This document shows positions 10,205 to 17,228 of a DNA stretch of 22,549 nucleotides, one piece after another. Origin of the DNA: Fomitopsis serialis (Eukaryota > Basidiomycota > Agaricomycetes > Polyporales > Fomitopsidaceae); contig NW_025955523.1 of the NCBI RefSeq assembly GCF_022376445.1, positions 1 to 22,549 of the forward strand, read 5' to 3'. The translations under genes were made by a program, and so were the position numbers. The first letter of the stretch is position 1, and every line of letters starts with the position of its first letter. Under the pieces are notes generated by a model, which was not told the origin of the DNA, searched no databases, and saw nothing but the letters and a program-made list of their open reading frames with translations.

Positions 10205-10492
10205 GTACCTGTTGAACCGTATAGGTGCCCACCGGGCCGCCGGGTTCCACGGGCCGGATCGCACTGCACGTGCTGGATCCGCACTTACCGCATAGAGCAA
10301 GTCATGCGTGGGAATGGACTATACAGTAGTATTAGTCAGTGTCTCTCAGATGTATATAAGACCCACCAGTAGCATAGCTCTCTCTTCAGTTCCTTCACCA
10401 CAAAGTAACTTGTGTGCCTCAAGTATCCAACCTTCAAGCAGGTAAGTTAGAGCGCGGTCCACTACGTGTGACCTAGTCTGCTCAACAGTACC
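10205..10492 (+). mobile_element. Solo LTR (10210-10487) with 5-bp target duplication GTACC
   Basis: A 278-bp segment begins TGTTGA and ends TCAACA, a perfect 6-bp inverted terminus with the TG..CA ends of an LTR. It is flanked by identical GTACC at 10205-10209 and 10488-10492. It interrupts the alignment between copy 2 and the plus element at exactly these borders. TATATAAG at 10353-10360 followed by a pyrimidine-rich stretch sets the promoter direction as plus. No internal domain or partner LTR is present, so it is the product of LTR-LTR recombination. It shows no resemblance to the 202-bp LTRs at 14873 and 20591, so it belongs to another family and inserted after copy 2. Confidence 0.88.
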
Positions 10493-11036
10493 TATAATCA
10501 TCGAGCCTGCCAGGTGCTCCGGCTTGCTCTCGTTGTCGAACCCTTCCTTCTCCCTTTCTGTCTGCTCATAATCCCTATCCTCCTTACGCCCTCCTCGCTC
10601 CGCGTTCTCCGTGGTCCGCTCAGTCTTGCTGCTCAGCGCTAGACCTAACACGTGTCATTCAAGTCCTGGTCGCGCGGCTGGGTTGCGTGTCGCCAGAGCC
10701 ACGGTAGGAGTCGCCAGAGTCACTAGACCCAAGAGAGAGGCCACCCAAGTCGAGTCACGAGACGAGAGGGGAGAGGTGAGGAGCCGGGGAGGAAGGAAGT
10801 AGTGATCTGGTACCGCGAGGTGCCAGGTCGTCGGTTGCCGTTGACTGAACCGGCGGCAGGTCAGCCAGCCAGTCGCGGATGCAAGTTTGCCTTCGCGTTG
10901 GGACGGCGCGTGCTTCTGGTTTGCCAGACGGGTGCGTGCGGTGGCTGCCCAGAGAGCGGGAGTGGTCGAGGACAACGAGGAGGCGGTGGCGGTGGCGGTC
11001 GCACGCAGTGCGGTGGGCGCTAAAACTTGGGGCGCA

Positions 11037-11647
11037 ATGTATGGATTAATCCTTACCTTTTCGTCCGCGCGAATTTGTACTGTTCCGGTGGTAGACAGAT
11101 TCACGAATACATTGATATAACACTAAGAATTCACTACCTTTGACACTTATCAACAAACAGAGATTGGTATCAATTGTGTACAGTACCTCGTTGCGGCCTC
11201 TCCAGATCACTACTGCGCCATGCGTAGGCGACCAGACGTTTGTGGATGTAGCAATAGGTAGATTTAAACGAAATGATTATTGCTCAACCACCCGTTGTGT
11301 CTATCAAAGGTCAAGAGCAAGCTTGAGCTGTCAAGCGATAGACTGCCGGCGGATTGGCGAAGCGGTTGGGAAGCTCCCGATTGACGGCTAGACAATGCGT
11401 GTATAGGCTGCGGAGCGGAGGTTACAGACATAAGTACAAACACTTCTACGCTTTCATAATCGTACAGTACGGACAGACGAGCGACTCGAGAGCAGGGATA
11501 GGCGAGAGCATGGATAGCGAGATTGATAATGATGTTGACAGCAATAAAATAGACGTACTTGAGGACCTACAATTAACGTACCTCACGGAGACTCGACAAG
11601 TGTTTCCTTCGCGATCTGGCGAAGAGCTGAGAGTGAGGTGTCCCTCC
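11037..11647. other. Spacer between copy 2 and the spliced gene, nothing recognised
   Basis: Copy-2 homology stops at about 11036. The following 600 bp show no protein-like frame, no LTR ends and no repeat partner in the window. The 3' untranslated region and polyadenylation region of the minus-strand gene ending at 11648 should lie here. Confidence 0.4.
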
Positions 11648-14060
11648 CTAGTCTCCCTGCTCCTCATCAGACACATCCATATACATAGTCGAGCTCCCTT
11701 CACCGCGGTCCTCGTCATTGTCAGCCATGCGTGCGGTCGAGCCCCCGTCGCCGCGAGGTACGCCCGCTGTAGGACACGGGCACCGAGGGCCCTTTCTAGT
11801 AGGGCCTCCAATGCTTTTCTTCTGGTGGCCCGCCGCAGAGAGCGCATTGTTCACACGCCTCCGATTCTGAAGGCGGGTTAGGCTTTCGTCCAAGGCCGCC
11901 CCCATGTTCAGACCCTTCGCGGTCACCATGAGGTGCGTAGGGCAGGGATCTGGCTTGTCACCTGCCAGATGCGTACGGCCTTGCAACGGAATGACTACGC
12001 CGTTGTATGCGTTGAGACAGTATAGAGCCGTGTAACGCGCACCGTTTACTGCGCCTGTAATCAATTCGTCGATGAAGCTCTCGACATCCTCGAGTGTAAT
12101 AGGCTTGTTCGTCAAAGTGGGCCAGTAGACTTTTCTGAAGTAATCTTGATCTTCGTCTGACGCCTTGTGTACGGCCGGCCACCACAAGTCTTTGGACTGC
12201 TTGAGCTGCATCACCTCCGCCATAGCGCAAACCTGGTTGTCGAGGGCCTGGCGAAGGCCCTCAAGGAACTTGGCGTGTTGATGTTTGAGCTGGGCGGTGT
12301 TGTAGTCGCGCTTGACAGGCTTGTGTTGTATAGTCAGTTGATCGTGTCAGTGTTTACAAGACGAAGACTCACGATGGCTATACCCTGCTCAACCCACATC
12401 TCAAGGGGCCACTGATTATTGATGCCTTTTTTCAATGTACGCATCTGCCTGGTGCTCTGTGGGTCCACGTTGAACAGGTGCATGTCTATCGCCCCGCAGA
12501 ACATGTGGCCTCCCGCACTCCAAGGCCCTATGCCGGGTATGACCCACCGTGGTCCAAGAGCTGCTGCGCGTATCGCTGGTCGTCGTAGGCCAGGTCACTT
12601 TCCCGCACGTTCAAGCCTTTGTCGGGGGAGTGATAGGGCGGGTATTCCTCAGCATTGATGCAGAACAGGAATGACATTTGTATCTCTTTAGTGTTCAGGA
12701 TGTGCTGTCGCCCGGCGTGGTAGAGCTGTGGAACTCCTCGTGTTAGCACTGTAATAGACAGGAATGTCAGCCTGCACGTACTCACCTTACGCAAAGCTTT
12801 CCGGAAATCCTGAGACTTCAACACCTCCAGTAGGCCCATCGGGTACGTTCCAGCCGTCATCACCAGGCTGACGACGGAGTCCGGAACTGTGACCTGTTCG
12901 GTCTCCCCAGGAACAGGGTGATGGGGCGCCAGTTGCAAGACCGCAGTAAAGATTTGGTGCAGGAACTGGGGCGGCACGTAGATGCCCACTTTCCTCCTGA
13001 CCAAATTAACGAACGCGTGTATCATGTCCTCGTGAAGAAAGAACGGCGAGCTCATGTTGAGAGTGCACGCCTCTTGATCATAATAGTACCTATAGTGACG
13101 TGCTTCAGCAGTTGAGATGAGAAACCCTACCCTAGCGCACGCACTTGACAAAGATCAACTGCGGATGCTCCTCCTTGATTGTTAGCTGCAGCTGCTCCCA
13201 ATCCTCCTTCGTAAAGTCCTTGACTAGCTGTGTAGACATGATGTTAGAGGAGTACTACACTGAGAAACGGAAGATGAGACGCACCCAATCGATGTCGCGA
13301 ATGTACGGAAAACCGGGAGCTGAGACCAAGTTACCGAAGGCCTTGTGGACCACAGCTGGATAGGTTAGTTGATGTTGCTCGACTGCGTCCTTGTTCTCCT
13401 CGACCTTGCGATCAATTATGTCTAAGATGGCGGGTCGGGTGAGGCGTCCGATAGACGGTGATTCCAAGGTCGTTTACTTACCAGGGTCCCTAGACTTCTG
13501 GCGGCCAGAAGGATGGGCGACTGGCCCAAGTTGATCAGTTTGCTGTACCCTCACAATGTAGGCTATGGTTCTCACCTTGTGTGGGGCAATTGTAAATGTT
13601 GTCCGCTTCAATCTGGTAGAGAGCGCGATCTTCAGGTCTCTGAACAGTACCCTTGTGTGAGTTGCTGTCCCCTCTACCTCTCATGCGAGAGTGGGAACGA
13701 GAGGGGAGGGACGAGCAGACGGTGCACGCTGCCGTACGATGCGAGACATGGACATCGATGTGTACGGGGAGCCTACAATAGTAGTGTATGAAGCTCGACT
13801 GGCAGAGAACCCTGGCTGCCTCATTTGCCTCGTATGCTGAGTCACTGACCCACGTGACCACAGGTACAGCAGCCGGGGTCCCCCCCTTCAGAGGTACGCT
13901 CCATGCGCAGCCCCCTATTCCTTACCTCGAGTAGGCCCAGCTGCCCTGAGCAGGTCTAGGACGCCCGCTGTGCACACGTCAGATGCTGGCGCCTTCCGCG
14001 TCGGCTCACCGAGTTGCGATACACTCGGACATCGTTTCAAAGTACGTACCCCGCCTCTAA
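11648..14060 (-). CDS. Spliced gene of unknown function, at least eight exons, one apparent 1-bp frameshift
   Basis: Minus-strand exons join in frame: about 14060-13926, 13836-13576, 13520-13482, 13421-13285, 13227-13145, 13089-12786, 12725-12373 and 12319-11648 (stop). Introns are 89, 55, 60, 57, 55, 60 and 53 bp, all GT..AG. Several have clear branch sites, for example TGCTAAC in 12726-12785. Joined pieces include HPSGRQKSRDPDIIDRKVEE, GFPYIRDIDWLVKDFTKEDW, QLIFVKYYYDQEACTLNMSS, WSAGGHMFCGAIDMHLFNVD and GIAIPVKRDYNTAQLKHQHA. The product is about 650 residues, soluble-looking, with a basic Arg/Lys stretch and a Ser/Asp/Glu-rich tail. Near 12546-12552 the frame shifts by one base between AQQLLDHG and WVIPGIGPW, while both sides stay protein-like. 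This is either a 1-bp deletion or a sequence error. I do not recognise the family. The 5' end is not fixed. Confidence 0.7.
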
Positions 14061-14313
14061 TTGCTCGCAGCCAGGGCCGGCATTAGTGGGGGACATGCGC
14101 AGCCATTTCCCATGCCACCGCCTCCATCGCTTCGGTGGTTTTACGCCCAGGGTGGTACAGGGCATGTGGTACGTAGTATAGAGACCCAAGCTGCTTTAAG
14201 TACTCACCGACTTAATATCTGCGTTCAATACACACGAATTCACACCAATACAACTGTGTGATCTGCCTGCGCAAGACTGTCTGGTCAACGGAGCAATGTT
14301 GGTTAAAGAAGAC
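14061..14313 (-). other. Probable intron or leader of the spliced gene
   Basis: The stretch holds donor and acceptor-like sites on the minus strand but no long open frame. The acceptor GCAATTAG near 14063 could start the first firmly supported exon. Confidence 0.3.
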
Positions 14314-14440
14314 TCACCGTGGCTCGCAAAGGGTCCTCTTTTTTATCTCTAGGTTTCTTACGAGGTCGCAGTCAAGAGGAGCGTGGTAAAGCGCCGAGTA
14401 GGGGCGCGATCGCTGCCATATGCGCTCGTATTCACGTGCC
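14314..14440 (-). other. Possible far-upstream exon of the spliced gene
   Basis: A minus frame reads RIWQRSRPYSALYHAPLDCD and KKRTLCEPR, then a strong donor (GTGAGT at about 14319). Downstream, a GGCAG acceptor would give SCIGVNSCVLNADIKS followed by another donor (GTGAGT near 14200). I could not join this in phase to the exon at 13926-14060. The ACCCAT array begins just upstream at about 14460, so the true 5' end may have been lost. Confidence 0.3.
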
Positions 14441-14459
14441 CGTAGTGCATAGCGTGGGT

Positions 14460-14590
14460 GTACCCATGGGTGTCTCAGAGCATACCCATACCCATACCCA
14501 CATGGGTTGCATACCCATGCCATGGGTATGGGTTTTGCATGGGTATTCTGAGTACCCATGGGTATGGGTAATGTTATGGGTAGTCCTATG
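14460..14590. repeat. Inverted ACCCAT / ATGGGT short-motif array
   Basis: TACCCAT and ATGGGTA hexamers occur many times in both orientations, interrupted by short spacers, so the array contains many small inverted repeats. Four or more GGG runs in the ATGGGT-rich half (about 14520-14580) could allow a G-quadruplex. The same motif family recurs at 21805-21906. The minus gene fragment stops at this array. Confidence 0.75.
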
Positions 14591-14867
14591 TGCAGTTCAT
14601 GCTCAATGGCTTGCAAGATATGATGACACTTATTGTGCAGAGGCCAGAATATCAATCAGGCACTGTACAGTTGGTGAATTCTCATCATAAATTGATGCTA
14701 TGTGCAAGACCAAGGATGAGCACCCCTCAGACCAGTTCACTGACTGTGTGGTCAATCACAACAGTGGGAGTTTCCAGTTTTTGTCCCACATACATGCAAG
14801 AACAATAGAAAAATGAGTGGGTATGGGAGGGGTCAAAGGTTCCCAGTGTATCAAAGTCAAACATAGC
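14591..14867. other. Relic DNA between the ACCCAT array and the LTR element
   Basis: AT-richer sequence with no protein-like frame. It is the left half of the target into which the LTR element inserted; its continuation resumes at 20799. Confidence 0.5.
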
Positions 14868-14872
14868 AATAC

Positions 14873-15074
14873 TGTAACGGATATTCCCGTTACAGTATAT
14901 CTTACATTACATATTTGTCCTTGTTGCTCCAGGACTCGTATGGCGCGCCGGCGCACCTACGAGTCCTCAGCCTTTTACCTCGTCACCGCCTTTGTATGCA
15001 CTCTGTAGACAGTACCTCTTGAATAGAGACTGGGTGCAGCGCATACGAGGCACGACGAGTGAGGCGCCATTACA
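14873..15074 (+). repeat. 5' LTR of the pol-less element
   Basis: It begins TGTAAC and ends ATTACA (TGTAA/TTACA inverted termini). A perfect 8-bp stem with a 6-nt loop sits at the very 5' end (14873-14894, arms TGTAACGG / CCGTTACA). A second stem has 9-bp arms at 14932-14966 (GGACTCGTA / TACGAGTCC) around a GC-rich loop. GTATATCTT near 14896 is the best TATA-like site. Compared with the 3' LTR it lacks one T in a T run and keeps two CG dinucleotides that are CA in the other copy. Confidence 0.93.
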
Positions 15075-15213
15075 CTTTTTTGCGCTCCAGAAAAGCTTCT
15101 ATCTCTCTGGGGACTATCTACTCTAGGCAACAAACTCTCGAACCTCGAAATTCGACATCAACAAACTCTATGCTACTTTGATCATCCTCTGGCCAACTCG
15201 ACAACTCGACAAG

Positions 15214-16314
15214 ATGTCCGAGTCGACCAACACCCCGTCCGCACCTTCGCGAGGCAGCCGCGGGTCCCACAGTGGAACCCGCAGCAAGCTGAAGGCGTTG
15301 CGTGCGGAAGTCCGAGCAAAGCTCGCCGCAAGTCAAGAGCGGATCAACAAAGCCCTCGAGGAATCCAAGCAACTCGAGGCCGAACTGCTGGCAACGGTCG
15401 ACGCCGCTCTGTCCGAGGCCAGCAGCTGCAGTCGGTCTTCTCGCACGAAGACCACCCGGACTGAGTCTTATCACCGCGAGGACTCAGCCGGAGCCCTCAC
15501 AGAGCAGGCGCCGTCCGACCGTGAGGTCGAACAGGCACCGCGCACTGAGCGGCTCGAGCCCAATGTCGAGCCCGCTCAAAACCGCCCGGAGACCGACTCT
15601 CCACCTGCTTCGACCCAGCCGATGAAGCTCGGCACCACTCTGAGGAGTGGTGAGCGCGCCGAGCTCGACAAAGTAGCCGTAGTCGAGCTCGTGCCTGGAT
15701 TGAACGAGCAGCGCCAGGAGCTGACTCGTATCAGCACCCGGGAGGGCATAGGCACACAGTACTACAGTAGTACTGTGTGCAGTGGGAACGAGCCCACGCG
15801 TGTAGATACGCTCGTCGCGTGTTCAGAGATGAGCCGCGACACAAAATATATATATTCGTCGTCGAACGCCGTGCGCGCCACGACGAGCAGCCTGCTCGAC
15901 GCGACGCGCGACGCGCTCAACGCTACAGGCGTCGAGCGCCACGAGTCTGTGGTGAGCGCCCCGAGTTCTAGCGCCCACCGCACTACGCTCGACCGCCACC
16001 ACCGACCCCTCGTCCTCGCCTCCTCCCACTCTCTGGGCAGCCACCTCGAGCGCCCGTCTGGCGAACCAGACGCGCGCGCCGCCCGACGCGAGTGCGAACT
16101 CGCGTTCGCGAATGGCTGGCTGACTTACCGCCAGTCCAGTCAGTGGCGACCGACGACCTGGTACCTCCCGGTACCAGATCGCCAATTCCTCCCTCACCGG
16201 CTCCTCAACTCTCCCTTCTGGTCCCGCGCCTCGACTTGGGAGGTCCCCTCTTCGAGTCCGATGACTCTGGCGACCGTCACAGCGGCTCTGGCGACACGCA
16301 ACCCAGCCGCATGA
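15214..16314 (+). CDS. ORF1 of the element: coiled-coil, gag-like in position only
   Basis: ATG at 15214 follows a 139-bp leader after the LTR. The first 20 residues are Ser/Gly/Arg-rich. Residues about 20-65 form a strong coiled coil (KLKALRAEVRAKLAASQERI, then KALEESKQLEAELL), as in many retrotransposon Gag proteins. The rest is hydrophilic and rich in Arg, Glu, Ser and Thr. There is no CCHC knuckle and no recognised capsid fold. The last third matches copy 2 (10655-11030). The frame stops at 16314 and overlaps the next open frame by more than 200 bp, so the protein could end here or continue by a frame change. A role in particle assembly is inferred from position and the coiled coil. Confidence 0.6.
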   Translation: MSESTNTPSAPSRGSRGSHSGTRSKLKALRAEVRAKLAASQERINKALEESKQLEAELLATVDAALSEASSCSRSSRTKTTRTESYHREDSAGALTEQAPSDREVEQAPRTERLEPNVEPAQNRPETDSPPASTQPMKLGTTLRSGERAELDKVAVVELVPGLNEQRQELTRISTREGIGTQYYSSTVCSGNEPTRVDTLVACSEMSRDTKYIYSSSNAVRATTSSLLDATRDALNATGVERHESVVSAPSSSAHRTTLDRHHRPLVLASSHSLGSHLERPSGEPDARAARRECELAFANGWLTYRQSSQWRPTTWYLPVPDRQFLPHRLLNSPFWSRASTWEVPSSSPMTLATVTAALATRNPAA

Positions 16315-17228
16315 CCCAGGACTTGAACGACACGCGTTCAAGTCCAACGCCGAGCCGCAAGACTGAGCGGACCATGGACAACGCGGAGCAAGGAGAGTGG
16401 AAGGAGGACAGGGGGCAGAGGAGTAGCGAGGTTGAGGAAGGAACACAGGGACAGAGGGAGGAAGGGTGCGGGGCGAGCAGGATGCACGAGCACGAAGGCT
16501 CGACAACCACAGGCACGTACTCACCGTACGTCCCTGCATCGCCGCCTCCGCTTCCAGTGCCCGCGCCAGCACGCGTAACGACGGACGAGAGGTTCGTCGT
16601 GCGTCCTATTGACCACGAAGACGGCACTTCCGCCTCCAGGTATGACTGCGAAGTCGTACCAGATGTTTCGCGGGATAGCACGTCTGTGCTACGGGACGAC
16701 CTCGCGGTCGTACCCTCCAATCTCCGAGGCAGTACGCCCAGGATACGGGACGACCTCGTGGTCGTACCGTCCATCTCGCAAAGCGACACGGCGGACGCGC
16801 AGCAGTGCACGTCCGACGTGTCCCATTCATCCATCACCGACCGATGGATAGCGAGTACGCCGAGATTGATGCTCGACGTACACGCTACCGACCAGCATAA
16901 AGGGTCGAGAACTGAAGGTACGCCCCTGATGGACGTACCCACCTCGATACCTCCTACCTTGCCCGCATCCGCACCAACAAGCGTAGCGACGAACGTTCAG
17001 TTCGTCGTACGCGTTGTTGGTCATGAAGACGGTGCGTCTGCGCTACGGGACGACCCAACGGTCGTGCCTCCCATTCTGCAAGGCAGAGCGCATGCGGTAG
17101 GAGACGACCTTGCGGTTGTACCTCCTAATTCGCGAGGCAGCACGACGGACCTGCAGCGATGCATGTCCGAAGTGCTCTACTCAGCTTCGACCGTCCATTG
17201 TGCAGCGCGTACGCCTAGCCTACGCTAG
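16092..17228 (+). CDS. ORF2 of the element: proline-rich repeat modules
   Basis: This frame is open for 378 codons, overlaps ORF1 in another frame and touches ORF3 in a third. No ATG marks a clear start, so it is probably reached from ORF1 by a frame change or represents decay. It contains two copies of a module that recurs in ORF3: a Pro-rich head (PASPPPLPVPAPARVTT and TSIPPTLPASAPTSVAT), a Val patch (FVVR), HEDG(T/A)SA, and then Asp/Val units such as RDDLAVVP and RDDLVVVP. The latter are encoded by self-complementary DNA, since GAC codons for Asp pair with GTC codons for Val. It aligns with the minus frame of copy 2 at 9360-10250. No enzyme motif was seen. Confidence 0.5.
   Translation: MRTRVREWLADLPPVQSVATDDLVPPGTRSPIPPSPAPQLSLLVPRLDLGGPLFESDDSGDRHSGSGDTQPSRMTQDLNDTRSSPTPSRKTERTMDNAEQGEWKEDRGQRSSEVEEGTQGQREEGCGASRMHEHEGSTTTGTYSPYVPASPPPLPVPAPARVTTDERFVVRPIDHEDGTSASRYDCEVVPDVSRDSTSVLRDDLAVVPSNLRGSTPRIRDDLVVVPSISQSDTADAQQCTSDVSHSSITDRWIASTPRLMLDVHATDQHKGSRTEGTPLMDVPTSIPPTLPASAPTSVATNVQFVVRVVGHEDGASALRDDPTVVPPILQGRAHAVGDDLAVVPPNSRGSTTDLQRCMSEVLYSASTVHCAARTPSLR

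Larger units (their letters stand above)
7815..11036 (-). mobile_element. Diverged inverted copy of the interior of the 14873-20793 element, split by a solo LTR
   Basis: Read on the minus strand, this block parallels the plus-strand element. 11036-10490 matches about 15965-16505, 10204-8515 matches about 16510-18420, and 8300-7815 matches about 19435-19888. Shared protein pieces include GWLT(C/Y)R, PTTW(H/Y)L, RDDLA(A/V)VP, HV(L/F)TEVQA, ERPPDRQPGENFTVL and RASRRTSRQV. About 1 kb of the plus copy (roughly 18430-19430) is missing here. Frames shift and stop several times, so the block is decayed. In contrast to the plus copy, the ORF2-like and ORF3-like parts are read here in one frame (9360-10250). 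No LTR of the 202-bp type was found at either end. The block runs head-to-tail into the Ty3/gypsy pro-pol wreck at 7740, which suggests it is the 5' gag-like part of that element. Confidence 0.75.

Noticed and set aside
10436..10450. Strong 5' splice-like GTAAGTTAG as an intron of the element
   Set aside because: It lies inside the solo LTR, whose borders are fixed by the GTACC duplication; no matching acceptor is needed to explain the region.
12224..12230. Start of the last exon frame as an independent gene at 12223
   Set aside because: The frame continues upstream to a clean acceptor at 12320 and joins the previous exon in phase, so the internal Met is not a gene start.
14460..14590. Telomere-like repeat
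   Set aside because: The unit is ATGGGT in mixed orientation, not TTAGGG in one orientation, and lies inside the window between genes and repeats.
15823..16942. Long minus-strand frames (about 249 and 221 codons) opposite ORF1 and ORF2
   Set aside because: Antisense shadows of the element; mirrored codons keep the opposite strand open. No start context or homologous frame in copy 2.
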